From contig CAXRIA010000040.1 in the NCBI GenBank assembly GCA_964230805.1, forward strand, positions 1 to 23,205: DNA of 23,205 bases, in the 5' to 3' direction. The notes under the pieces are model-generated. The model saw nothing but the letters and a program-made list of their open reading frames with translations, was not told the origin of the DNA and made no database searches. Made by a program: the position numbers and the translations under genes. The first letter of the stretch is position 1. Each line of letters opens with the position of its first letter. Of this stretch, positions 16,220-23,205 are shown piece by piece. Source of the DNA: Flavicella sp964230805. GTDB lineage: Bacteria > Bacteroidota > Bacteroidia > Flavobacteriales > Flavobacteriaceae.

Positions 16220-16939
16220 ATGCTCTTTTTGAAAACACCCAAATGTATTGTAAATAAACTCATCATTCTGTTCCTGTTTTTTACAGGCTGTGATGAAAAG
16301 AAGACAACCAAAAAACAGGTATCTGAGAGTTCGACCAAAACCCTTGTCCTAGAAAAGCAGCAAGCGCCAGAAAAAAAACGTTATACAAACGACACCATTA
16401 CTTCTGAAAATTGTGCGACCTTTTTCAAACAGTACGGAGAAAAAAATCCAGAGACAAAAGTTCTGTTAAAAACAAGACTTGGCAATATCACCATCACACT
16501 CTATGAAAACACGCCACTACACAGAGCTAGTTTTATTTATTTGGTAAAACACGGGTATTTTGACACGACTTGCTTTTACAGGGTGGTTCCTAACTTCATT
16601 GTGCAAGGAGGGAATTCCGACAGGGAAAGTACCGCCGAATTTCGAACACAACTCAACAACTACCTACTACCTGCAGAATTTAGAAAAGACAGACCTCACA
16701 AAAGAGGTGTAATCGCCGCGGCGCGAGACTGGGAATACAATCCACAAAAAAAATCATCACCCTTTGAATTCTATTTCATTCAGTCAAAAAAAGAACAAGG
16801 GCATTTGAATTTTGAACACACCGTCTTTGGAGAAATCACCAAAGGCATTGCGGTTGTTGATAAAATAGCTGCGGAGGCTATTGATGTTGACGAGTGGCCT
16901 AAAAAAGAAATCCCAATCAAAATGCGTATTCTGGATTGA
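16220..16939 (+). CDS. Cyclophilin-type peptidyl-prolyl isomerase lipoprotein
   Basis: The 239-residue protein begins 2 bases after the ppx stop. A signal with the lipobox FTGC predicts lipidation at Cys24; the next residues DEKK are charged. After a lysine-rich linker a cyclophilin domain covers about 78-239: LGNITITLYENTPLH, CFYRVVPNFIVQGG, FEFYFIQ and HTVFGEITKGIAVVDKI. The key arginine of the active site is kept (Arg121), while the histidine usual just before it (FHR in most cyclophilins) is tyrosine here (Tyr120). Function is inferred as proline isomerisation during folding of envelope proteins, in the periplasm or on the surface. It is the last gene of the sixA set and converges on an orphan lipoprotein gene. 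Confidence 0.88.
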   Translation: MLFLKTPKCIVNKLIILFLFFTGCDEKKTTKKQVSESSTKTLVLEKQQAPEKKRYTNDTITSENCATFFKQYGEKNPETKVLLKTRLGNITITLYENTPLHRASFIYLVKHGYFDTTCFYRVVPNFIVQGGNSDRESTAEFRTQLNNYLLPAEFRKDRPHKRGVIAAARDWEYNPQKKSSPFEFYFIQSKKEQGHLNFEHTVFGEITKGIAVVDKIAAEAIDVDEWPKKEIPIKMRILD

Positions 16940-16971
16940 TTTCATCAAGGGTACCGCCCAAAAAAATAGGA

Positions 16972-17541
16972 TCAATCAAACCAAATGACAAAAGAAGTAG
17001 GATTGACGTGATTTGGGATTTGCTCGGAAAATATCTCATCTGTGCTGAGTGTTCGAATTCCTAAATCTTTTTTATCCAGAGTCATTGTGGCATTCAGAGA
17101 GGTCAAAAACAAAGTGGCTTTGGTAAATGTTGTTTCAATTTTCCCAACAGAAGTCCATAAATTAATTTCTTCGAAAGTACTTCCCAAACCAATACCCTCT
17201 TTTGTTTTATAGCGGTTGTCAAAAATATCTACATAACGAATCGTAGACAACGAATCCAGCGGTTCTTTGGGCGTGATTGTCAAGAGATGCTCCCCAGTAG
17301 TCGCATAAATCAAGTACTTGTCGTCGTCTTCCAAATAGGCGCCTCGAAAACCAAGCAATCCTTCACTCAAGTGTTTGACAACCGAATCCTTTTTAAACAG
17401 CTCTTTAAGCTCCCTTACGGTCGTTTTCGATGTCAATTTTCCTACTCGATTGTGAGCCACGCTAAATTCATTCGTATTGGAACACGAAAAACACAGGCTA
17501 GAAACAACAAAGCTCAACGCGATCAAACGTATTATTTTCAT
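16972..17541 (-). CDS. Lipoprotein of unknown function
   Basis: I chose the ATG at 17541 (189 residues), because it places a signal peptide right at the start; the longer frame from 17631 would put it 30 residues in. The signal MKIIRLIALSFVVSSLCFSC fits a relaxed lipobox with the lipidated cysteine probably Cys20. No acidic residues follow the cysteine (SNTNEF), so it is more likely periplasmic than surface-exposed. The rest is about 170 residues of mixed alpha/beta character, with a short helical segment VRELKELFKKD and a central IGLGSTFEEI motif. I recognise no family. It diverges from queE across a 126-base gap with back-to-back promoters and converges on the cyclophilin gene. Confidence 0.75.
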   Translation of the reverse strand: MKIIRLIALSFVVSSLCFSCSNTNEFSVAHNRVGKLTSKTTVRELKELFKKDSVVKHLSEGLLGFRGAYLEDDDKYLIYATTGEHLLTITPKEPLDSLSTIRYVDIFDNRYKTKEGIGLGSTFEEINLWTSVGKIETTFTKATLFLTSLNATMTLDKKDLGIRTLSTDEIFSEQIPNHVNPTSFVIWFD

Positions 17542-17584
17542 TTGGGGTCTTTTATTTGAGTTTGTAAACTTAGTTGAAATCTCG

Positions 17585-17592
17585 CAAAAATA
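17585..17592 (-). promoter_or_regulatory. -7 box of the orphan lipoprotein gene
   Basis: On the minus strand TATTTTTG matches TAnnTTTG exactly and lies about 44 bases before the ATG at 17541. The -33 region at the right distance is only T-rich (CTTT). It is divergent from the queE promoter, with 28 bases between the two elements. Confidence 0.4.
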
Positions 17593-17620
17593 AAATAGAA
17601 ATAAAGTTAAAAAAGCAACC

Positions 17621-17650
17621 TTTGAAAACAATTTGCTTGTTGTATCTTTG
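17621..17650 (+). promoter_or_regulatory. Consensus promoter of queE
   Basis: TTTG at 17621-17624, an 18-base spacer and TATCTTTG at 17643-17650 match the Bacteroidetes consensus perfectly in both elements. The queE ATG is 17 bases further on, so the leader should be about 10-12 bases and holds no riboswitch. Confidence 0.8.
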
Positions 17651-17667
17651 GTCCAAATTTAAGAAAG

Positions 17668-18300
17668 ATGCCTAGTAAGGAAACGGAATTGTTGATACAG
17701 GAGGGAAAAATGCTTCCGCTCATGGAAGCGTTTTACACCATTCAAGGTGAGGGCGGACATACAGGAACAGCGGCCTATTTTATTCGAATCGGAGGTTGTG
17801 ACGTCGGTTGTCACTGGTGCGATGTCAAAGAAAGTTGGGATGCCAACATACATCCTCCTACTTTGACAGACACCATTGTTACCAATGCTAAAAAATATGC
17901 CAAAACAGTGGTCATTACTGGAGGTGAACCCCTCATGTGGTCTATGGATTATATCACAAGACAACTCAATTCCGAAGGGCTCAAAACCCACATTGAAACC
18001 TCAGGAGCCTATCAGCTTTCAGGACATTGGAATTGGATTTGCTTGTCTCCCAAAAAGACAAAATTGCCTCTTGCTGAAATATATCCACACGCAGACGAGT
18101 TAAAAATGATCATTCACAATGCAAATGACTTTCTGTTCGCGGAACAAGAAGCAGCGAAAGTTTCGAAAAAGTGCAAATTGTACCTACAACCTGAGTGGAG
18201 TAAAAAAGAAAAAATGATTCCTGAAATTATTGACTATGTCATGAAAAACCCGCAGTGGCAAATTTCCATTCAGACACACAAATATTTAAACATTCCCTAG
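17668..18300 (+). CDS. queE: 7-carboxy-7-deazaguanine synthase
   Basis: QueE is a radical SAM enzyme that rearranges 6-carboxy-tetrahydropterin to 7-carboxy-7-deazaguanine, the ring-forming step of the preQ0/queuosine pathway. The 210-residue protein shows the family opening FYTIQGEGGHTGTAAYFIR, the cluster motif C-x3-C-x2-C (Cys44, Cys48, Cys51 in CDVGCHWC), the SAM-binding VITGGEPLM (83-90), HIETSGAY and a C-terminal LYLQPEW and ISIQTHKYL. All key residues are present and length is normal. It has a perfect promoter and converges on folE, which makes the precursor of its pathway. queC and queD are not in the window. Confidence 0.95.
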   Translation: MPSKETELLIQEGKMLPLMEAFYTIQGEGGHTGTAAYFIRIGGCDVGCHWCDVKESWDANIHPPTLTDTIVTNAKKYAKTVVITGGEPLMWSMDYITRQLNSEGLKTHIETSGAYQLSGHWNWICLSPKKTKLPLAEIYPHADELKMIIHNANDFLFAEQEAAKVSKKCKLYLQPEWSKKEKMIPEIIDYVMKNPQWQISIQTHKYLNIP

Positions 18301-18318
18301 GTTTTTGAGAACAAAACT

Positions 18319-18344
18319 ACCAACGTATGCGTTTACACGTTGGT
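18319..18344. terminator. Hairpin between queE and folE, overlapping the folE stop
   Basis: An 8-base stem, ACCAACGT at 18319-18326 and ACGTTGGT at 18337-18344, has a 10-base loop that contains the folE stop codon (18333-18335). An outer AAACT/AGTTT pairing could extend it with a small bulge. Each side has a short T-rich tail. It probably ends both convergent genes. Confidence 0.5.
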
Positions 18345-19019
18345 TTCTAGTTTGATGTAATCAAGAAACTCGCGTTTGGTTTCCTTATTTTTGAACACAC
18401 CTCCGTATTCTGCAGTTACGGTACTGCTCTCAATATCTTTGATTCCACGGGAGTTTACGCACAAATGTTTTGCATCAATTACACAGGCCACATCCTCTGT
18501 ACCTAATGCCTCTTGCAAGGCTTGAACCACTTGCATGGTCAAACGCTCTTGAACTTGTGGACGTTTGGCAAAATGATCTACGATACGATTCATCTTTGAC
18601 AAACCAATCACATTTCCTTTGGAAATATAGGCCACATGCGCTCTTCCTACTATGGGTAATAGGTGATGCTCACAGGTAGAGTACACAACAATGTTCTTTT
18701 CAACCAACATCTCACCGTATTTGTATGTATTTTGAAACGTAGAAAGACCTGGTTTGTTTTTAGGATTCAACCCTCCAAACAATTCTTTTACGAATGCCTT
18801 GGCCACTCTCCGCGGTGTACCGCCGAGACTGTCATCGGTCAGATCCATTCCAAGCGTGTTTAAGATATCTGTAACACTGGCTTCAATACGATCAATTTTT
18901 TCTTGATCAGACAACACAAAAGCATCGGGTCTTAGCGGTGTTTTGGCCGAGGTCCCTATGTGATTTTCTCCTATCTCGTCTATGTTGTCGTAACTTTTAC
19001 CGTTTTTTCCTTCGAACAT
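18333..19019 (-). CDS. folE: GTP cyclohydrolase I (type IA)
   Basis: FolE (228 residues) converts GTP to 7,8-dihydroneopterin triphosphate, the precursor of tetrahydrofolate and, through QueD and QueE, of 7-deazaguanines. The T-fold core shows GGTPRRVAKAF (68-78), the zinc and catalytic motif TCEHHLLP (Cys116, His118, His119), GRAHVAYI, GLSKMNRIVDHFAKRPQVQERLT split over about 139-161, and CVNSRGIKD (Cys187, the other zinc cysteine), so the zinc-dependent type IA site is complete. An N-terminal extension of about 35 polar residues precedes the domain. The gene begins 25 bases after hisS and is probably cotranscribed with it. Confidence 0.96.
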   Translation of the reverse strand: MFEGKNGKSYDNIDEIGENHIGTSAKTPLRPDAFVLSDQEKIDRIEASVTDILNTLGMDLTDDSLGGTPRRVAKAFVKELFGGLNPKNKPGLSTFQNTYKYGEMLVEKNIVVYSTCEHHLLPIVGRAHVAYISKGNVIGLSKMNRIVDHFAKRPQVQERLTMQVVQALQEALGTEDVACVIDAKHLCVNSRGIKDIESSTVTAEYGGVFKNKETKREFLDYIKLETNV

Positions 19020-19039
19020 GATTTGTTGTATCTATTTAG

Positions 19040-19047
19040 CAAATTTA
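19040..19047 (-). promoter_or_regulatory. Possible -7 box of an internal folE promoter
   Basis: On the minus strand TAAATTTG matches TAnnTTTG and overlaps the hisS stop codon, 20 bases before the folE ATG. No clear -33 element is present, and AT-rich sequence makes chance matches likely. Confidence 0.25.
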
Positions 19048-20421
19048 CGAATTAATCACCATTTGAAGCAATTCTTCCAAATTACACTCCTTTTGTGATC
19101 CGTTTTGCATGTTTTTTAATGTAAACGTATTTGTCTCTATTTCATTCGACCCCACCAAAACCACAAAGGGTATATTGCGATTGTTGGCATAGTTCATTTG
19201 TTTCTTCATTTTAGCAGAATCGGGATAGACTTCAGCGCGTACGCCGGCTTCTCTGAGTGCTTTTATGGTTTTAAAACAATACAATGCTTCTTTGTCTCCA
19301 AAATTAACAAAAAGAACTTGAGGTTCAGGCTGCTCCACTTTCTCAAATAAATCCAACTCTTCTAGAACCAAATAAATTCTATCGAGTCCGAAAGAAATTC
19401 CAACCCCACTCATGTCTTTCAGCCCAAAAATTCCGGTCAAATCATCATACCTACCGCCACCACCAATGGAACCTATTTTTACTTCTTTGGGTGCTGCCAC
19501 TTCAAAAATAGCTCCTGTGTAGTAATTCAAACCTCTCGCCAAGGTCACGTCTAACTGCAAAATTGCCGTTTTCAAACCCAGCTCAGCAACAGTATCAATG
19601 ACAAATCTCAATTCCTTTACTCCTTCCGATCCTTCCTTAGAATCTTGCAGCATTTCTGCAAGTTGATTGAGTTGGTCACTGTTACTACCTGACAAAGAAA
19701 ACAAAGGACTTAATTTACGGATCGCACTATCAGAAATTCCTTTACCGGTCATTTCCTTGACCACTCCGTCAATGCCAATTTTATCAAGCTTGTCCAACGC
19801 CACTGTGAAGGCAATCAGTTGATCTTTGGCACCTATGATTTCCGCAATCCCCGAGAGAATTTTTCGATTGTTTATTTTTATGGTCGTTCCTGTGAGCTTG
19901 AGTTTCGAAAATACTTGATCGTACAATTGTACAAACTCAACCTCTTGCCACAACGATTTGCTTCCAACCACATCGGCATCACATTGGTAAAATTCTCGAA
20001 ATCTTCCCTTTTGAGGGCGATCTGCACGCCAAACAGGCTGTATTTGAAAACGTTTGAAAGGAAAGCTCAATTCATTTTGACGTTGCACCACATAACGTGC
20101 AAACGGCACCGTTAGATCATAACGCAAGGCTTTTTCAGAAATCTGTGAAGTGATTTTTTTACTGTCTTTTTCGGCCAACACATCGGCATCTGCCTTTTTT
20201 AAAAAATCGCCAGAATTTAAAATTTTAAAAATCAACCGATCTCCTTCCTCTCCATACTTTCCCATTAAAGTGGATGCATTTTCAAAAGAGGGCGTTTCGA
20301 TTCCCTGGAAACCGAACGTTTGAAACACTTGCTTAATGGTCCCAAAAATATAGTCGCGTTTTGCAACTTCAGCTGGAGAAAAATCTCTTGTCCCTTTTGG
20401 TATGGTTGGTTTTTGCGCCAT
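19045..20421 (-). CDS. hisS: Histidine--tRNA ligase
   Basis: HisRS (458 residues) charges tRNA-His. I chose the ATG at 20421 (MAQKPTIPKGTRDFSP), since the in-frame TTG at 20442 adds only seven residues. Class II motifs are visible: motif 1 region IFGTIKQVFQTFGFQGIETP, the LRYDLTVPFARYV strand, motif 2 with VWRADRPQKGRFREFYQCD, the histidine-specific LARGLNYYTGAIFEV, and motif 3 with GISFGLDRI. The anticodon-binding domain follows at about 365-458 (VLFVNFG and a Rossmann-like fold). An insertion of the kind seen in many bacterial HisRS lies between motifs 2 and 3. A near-match to the -7 box, GATATTTG, lies upstream. folE follows directly. Confidence 0.96.
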   Translation of the reverse strand: MAQKPTIPKGTRDFSPAEVAKRDYIFGTIKQVFQTFGFQGIETPSFENASTLMGKYGEEGDRLIFKILNSGDFLKKADADVLAEKDSKKITSQISEKALRYDLTVPFARYVVQRQNELSFPFKRFQIQPVWRADRPQKGRFREFYQCDADVVGSKSLWQEVEFVQLYDQVFSKLKLTGTTIKINNRKILSGIAEIIGAKDQLIAFTVALDKLDKIGIDGVVKEMTGKGISDSAIRKLSPLFSLSGSNSDQLNQLAEMLQDSKEGSEGVKELRFVIDTVAELGLKTAILQLDVTLARGLNYYTGAIFEVAAPKEVKIGSIGGGGRYDDLTGIFGLKDMSGVGISFGLDRIYLVLEELDLFEKVEQPEPQVLFVNFGDKEALYCFKTIKALREAGVRAEVYPDSAKMKKQMNYANNRNIPFVVLVGSNEIETNTFTLKNMQNGSQKECNLEELLQMVINS

Positions 20422-20517
20422 GATTTCTAAAATAAGCTGCAAATATCCGAAAAAAACTGCTTTTTCACACCAAGTTATTGCTTAATTTTTACCGTTTTGA
20501 TTTGGCCCAAAAAGAAA

Positions 20518-20550
20518 AAACCTGATAAATCAGTCCGATCTATCAGGTTT
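20518..20550 (-). terminator. Terminator of the pntA-pntB operon
   Basis: A perfect 10-base stem (AAACCTGATA at 20518-20527, TATCAGGTTT at 20541-20550) with a 13-base loop is followed on the minus strand by a T-rich run (TTTCTTTTT). It lies 24 bases after the pntB stop and separates that operon from hisS. Confidence 0.85.
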
Positions 20551-20573
20551 CTCATTCTATTGCGAACGCATTT

Positions 20574-21959
20574 TTACATTCCTTTCAACTCACTAACCAA
20601 TTCGGTGAGCGCTGCTTTGGCATCACCAAACAACATAGACGTCTTCGAGTTGTAAAACAATTCGTTTTCAATCCCAGCATATCCTGCATTCATACTACGT
20701 TTGTTTACAATAATATGTTTTGCGTTTTCCACATCTAGGATAGGCATACCATAAATTGGACTCGCTGGATCATTGTGCGCTGCTGGATTCACAACATCGT
20801 TTGCACCGACAACCAGTACGACATCCGCATTGTTAAATTGAGGATTGATGTCATCCATTTCAACAAGCAAACTATAATCTACGTTTGATTCTGCTAACAA
20901 AACATTCATATGACCCGGCATACGACCGGCTACTGGGTGAATTGCATACTTCACGTTGACTCCTTTTTCAGTCAACAATTCCTCCAATTCATGAATAACG
21001 TGCTGTGCTTGTGCTACTGCCAAACCATATCCCGGAACAATAATCACATTGGTTGCATAATTCATCATAATTGCAGAGTCACTCGGCGTGGTATTGGTAA
21101 TTGTACCCAAAGTTTTGTTCACTCCATCAGCCACTGCTGCCCCTCCAAAGTTTCCAAAAATTACAGAACCTAACGTTCTATTCATGGCCTTACACATCGC
21201 AACCGTCAGAATAATTCCTGCAGAACCTACCAAAATACCTCCTACCAACATCACCATATTGTCGTAAAGCACTCCAGTAATTGCCGCAGCAATACCTGTC
21301 AATGAATTTAATAATGAAATGACCACGGGCATATCTGCTCCTCCAATAGGCAACACAAACAATACTCCATAAACCAAACCTAATGCCAACAATGCATAGG
21401 CTACCAGAGGATTTCCGGTTCCTTGAATTACCAAATAAGAAGCAAAAGCAATAATTCCAATGATAAAAAGGTTGTTAATAAGATTGTACTGAGGCAATTT
21501 CACAACACTTTTCAAAGAGCCATTTAATTTACCCCAAGCAACCAAACTTCCTGAAAAAGTAATGGCTCCAATGACCACTCCTGAAATAATCGTTGCTACA
21601 ATTGTTGCTTCAGATGCCGCATTGATATTACCAAATTCTACCAAACCAATCAAGGCTGCACTCGCTCCTCCAAATCCATTGAATAGAGAAACCAACTCTG
21701 GCATTTTTGTCATTTCAACCTTAATGGCAATCAACCAACCAATGACACCTCCTACAACCAATGCCAAAGCAATCAAGATATAAATAATGTTTGGCACATT
21801 TTCTTTCGATAAGAAAATAGCTCCGAAAATTGCCAATCCCATCCCTAAGGCAGCCGTAATATTTCCTTTTTTTGCTGTTTCAGGATGTCCTAACAACTTT
21901 AACCCAACAATAAATGTTACGGTTGCCACTAGGTAAATAATACTTAATAAAATATCCAT
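20574..21959 (-). CDS. pntB: NAD(P) transhydrogenase subunit beta
   Basis: PntB (461 residues) forms domain dII's larger part and the NADP-binding domain dIII of the proton-pumping transhydrogenase, which uses the proton gradient to reduce NADP+ with NADH at the inner membrane. The first 270 or so residues have about nine membrane helices. The NADP domain (about 285-461) shows the GYGLAVAQAQH fingerprint, HPVAGRMPGHMNVLLAE, DVVLVVGANDVVNPAA and KRSMNAGYAGIENELF, all typical. It is the last gene of pntA1-pntA2-pntB and is followed by a strong hairpin. Confidence 0.97.
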   Translation of the reverse strand: MDILLSIIYLVATVTFIVGLKLLGHPETAKKGNITAALGMGLAIFGAIFLSKENVPNIIYILIALALVVGGVIGWLIAIKVEMTKMPELVSLFNGFGGASAALIGLVEFGNINAASEATIVATIISGVVIGAITFSGSLVAWGKLNGSLKSVVKLPQYNLINNLFIIGIIAFASYLVIQGTGNPLVAYALLALGLVYGVLFVLPIGGADMPVVISLLNSLTGIAAAITGVLYDNMVMLVGGILVGSAGIILTVAMCKAMNRTLGSVIFGNFGGAAVADGVNKTLGTITNTTPSDSAIMMNYATNVIIVPGYGLAVAQAQHVIHELEELLTEKGVNVKYAIHPVAGRMPGHMNVLLAESNVDYSLLVEMDDINPQFNNADVVLVVGANDVVNPAAHNDPASPIYGMPILDVENAKHIIVNKRSMNAGYAGIENELFYNSKTSMLFGDAKAALTELVSELKGM

Positions 21960-22013
21960 GTTTTTGTATTTTTATGAAAGTTTTTTGAAGTTTTTATTCA
22001 ATACTTTGCACTG

Positions 22014-22322
22014 TTATTTTTTCTTTTTAAACATTTGAAGCATTCTGTTTGTCACAGCAAAACCACCTACTACGTTGATAATTCCCAATACCACCGCAAC
22101 AAATCCAAGTGCTAAGGAAACGTAATCTTCAGGATTGGCATTCAACATGACTAAAATGGCTCCAACAATAACCACACCACTCAATGCATTTGCACCTGAC
22201 ATTAACGGTGTATGCAAAACAGCTGGAATACTTTTAATGACTTCAATTCCAACAAAAGTTGCTAAAATCAAAATGTAGGTAATTTGAAGATTTTCGCTTA
22301 TAAATTCAATCAATTCATTCAT
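22014..22322 (-). CDS. NAD(P) transhydrogenase subunit alpha, membrane part
   Basis: This 102-residue protein supplies the three or so membrane helices that in E. coli form the C-terminal end of PntA. It opens with a helix at about 13-30, followed by a typical ANALSGVVIVGAIL segment and a last helix LALGFVAVVLGIINVVGGFAV read in two parts. A separate small alpha-2 gene, as in Rhodospirillum rubrum (PntAB), is a known arrangement. It begins 11 bases after pntA1 and ends 54 bases before pntB. Positively charged residues (FKKKK) close the chain. Confidence 0.93.
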   Translation of the reverse strand: MNELIEFISENLQITYILILATFVGIEVIKSIPAVLHTPLMSGANALSGVVIVGAILVMLNANPEDYVSLALGFVAVVLGIINVVGGFAVTNRMLQMFKKKK

Positions 22323-22333
22323 ACTATTTTCTT

Positions 22334-23205
22334 TTAATTCTTTCTAATTTCTCCGTCTTTTACAATCAGTGTCCCGTCTGTAATTTCCTCTTCCAATTCC
22401 CATTTGAACTGGTTTTCTTCGGTCAAATGCATAATAAAGTTGTACATGTTTTTTGCATACAATTCACTTGCATTTGTGGAAACACTCTCGGGAGCAATGG
22501 TTGTCCCAATAATTTTCACACCATTTTTTACAACTGTTTTGTTCATTTTACTCACTTCACAGTTTCCACCTTGCGCCGCTGCCAAATCAACAATGACAGC
22601 CCCATTTTTCATCTGAGACACTTGTTCTTCCGTGATCAATACAGGTGCTTTTCTTCCTGGAATATTTGCTGTTGTTATTACCAAATCTGCTTGAAACAAA
22701 GATTTGTCCACGGCCTCTTTTTGTCGCTTGGCATAATCTTCAGAAGCTTCTTTTGCGTAGCCTCCTTCAGATTCTTCTCCCTCGCTGTCGACATGAATAA
22801 ATTTTGCTCCTAATGACTCCGCCTGTTCTTTGGTTTCAGGTCGAATATCTGTTGCTTCCACCACAGCCCCTAAACGCTTTGCCGTTGCGATTGCTTGCAA
22901 ACCTGCTACCCCCACTCCATAGATCAATACTTTGGAAGGCGTGATGGTTCCTGCTGCAGTCATCATCAAAGGAAAAATCTTTGTCATTTCATGCGCTCCC
23001 AAAATCACGGCTTTGTATCCCGCTAAGTTGCTTTGTGAACTCAACACATCCATGTCTTGTGCTCGTGATATTCTCGGCACAGCATCCATCGAAAAAGCAG
23101 TCGCTTCTTTTGCTGCAATGGCTTTCACTAATTCTGGATTGGACATATGAAACAATTGGCTCATCAAAATTTGTCCTTTGCGAACCCTTGTTAAGTCTTC
23201 CTCAT
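22334..23205 (-). CDS. NAD(P) transhydrogenase subunit alpha, NAD-binding part (5' end outside window)
   Basis: This is the NAD(H)-binding domain dI of transhydrogenase, a soluble subunit on the cytoplasmic side. The reading frame stays open to the last base of the window, so the N-terminus is missing; the ATG at 23164 is internal, since the upstream codons continue with family-like sequence (DLTRVRKGQIL). It shows PRISRAQDMDVLSSQ, the nucleotide-binding YGVGVAGLQAIATAKRLGA followed by EATDIRPE, and NIPGRKAPVLI. The domain ends at about residue 280 of the visible part without membrane helices, because these are encoded by the next gene. It is the first visible gene of the operon. Confidence 0.95.
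   Translation of the reverse strand, partial: EEDLTRVRKGQILMSQLFHMSNPELVKAIAAKEATAFSMDAVPRISRAQDMDVLSSQSNLAGYKAVILGAHEMTKIFPLMMTAAGTITPSKVLIYGVGVAGLQAIATAKRLGAVVEATDIRPETKEQAESLGAKFIHVDSEGEESEGGYAKEASEDYAKRQKEAVDKSLFQADLVITTANIPGRKAPVLITEEQVSQMKNGAVIVDLAAAQGGNCEVSKMNKTVVKNGVKIIGTTIAPESVSTNASELYAKNMYNFIMHLTEENQFKWELEEEITDGTLIVKDGEIRKN

Noticed and set aside
16934..16977. Inverted repeat GATTGAT / ATCAATC spanning the convergent stop codons of the cyclophilin and orphan lipoprotein genes
   Set aside because: The 7-base arms are 30 bases apart and the T run lies inside the loop, so it is not a convincing terminator; the match may come from the two similar stop contexts.
1..23205. Search for a defence system, toxin-antitoxin pair, phage or transposon remnant, retron or CRISPR array
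   Set aside because: Nearly every base is covered by recognised housekeeping or glycan-degradation genes or by short gaps; no reverse transcriptase, nuclease cassette, transposase or regular repeat array was seen.

Overview
The window is ordinary chromosomal sequence from a member of the Bacteroidota, almost certainly a marine-type Flavobacteriaceae. The evidence is low GC content, a type IX secretion (T9SS) C-terminal sorting domain on a large glucanase, Bacteroidetes-type promoters (TTTG, about 18-19 bases, then TAnnTTTG) in front of several genes, almost no Shine-Dalgarno sequences, and the gene content (short Ppx/GppA, HemJ, a two-gene PntA). No rRNA, tRNA, CRISPR array, insertion sequence, phage gene or defence system was seen.

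Layout, left to right. Bases 1-641 are the 3' end of murB, closed by a bidirectional hairpin. Bases 699-6175 (minus strand) form a two-gene polysaccharide unit: a 1599-residue secreted GH81 beta-1,3-glucanase with CBM6, PKD, CBM56-like, calcium-binding and T9SS modules, followed 2 bases later by a lipoprotein with two fibronectin-like modules. A 340-base gap holds the accA terminator and some inverted repeats. Bases 6516-9784 (minus) hold tgt, an LptF/LptG-type permease gene and accA. hemJ (plus) meets a GT2 glycosyltransferase gene (minus) tail to tail, and that gene lies downstream of recR. Diverging from recR is a sodium:solute symporter gene followed by pdxH. Then come sixA, ppx and a cyclophilin lipoprotein gene (plus), an orphan lipoprotein gene (minus), queE (plus), hisS-folE (minus) and the transhydrogenase operon pntA1-pntA2-pntB (minus), whose first gene runs off the window end.

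How the genes relate. FolE makes 7,8-dihydroneopterin triphosphate from GTP, the entry point for tetrahydrofolate and for the 7-deazaguanine pathway; QueE is a later step of that pathway and Tgt inserts the product into tRNA. The GH81 protein and its lipoprotein neighbour look like a small laminarin-type glucan utilisation unit with no SusC/SusD pair in view. The remaining genes are housekeeping: cell wall, fatty acid, LPS transport, heme, recombination, pyridoxal phosphate, polyphosphate, histidyl-tRNA and NADPH balance.

I did not find a convincing undescribed multi-gene system. The most noteworthy points are a Tgt that has lost all three cysteines of the family zinc site while keeping the histidine, the GH81 plus lipoprotein pair, and -7 promoter boxes that nearly touch the start codons of tgt, recR and pdxH, suggesting very short or absent 5' leaders.
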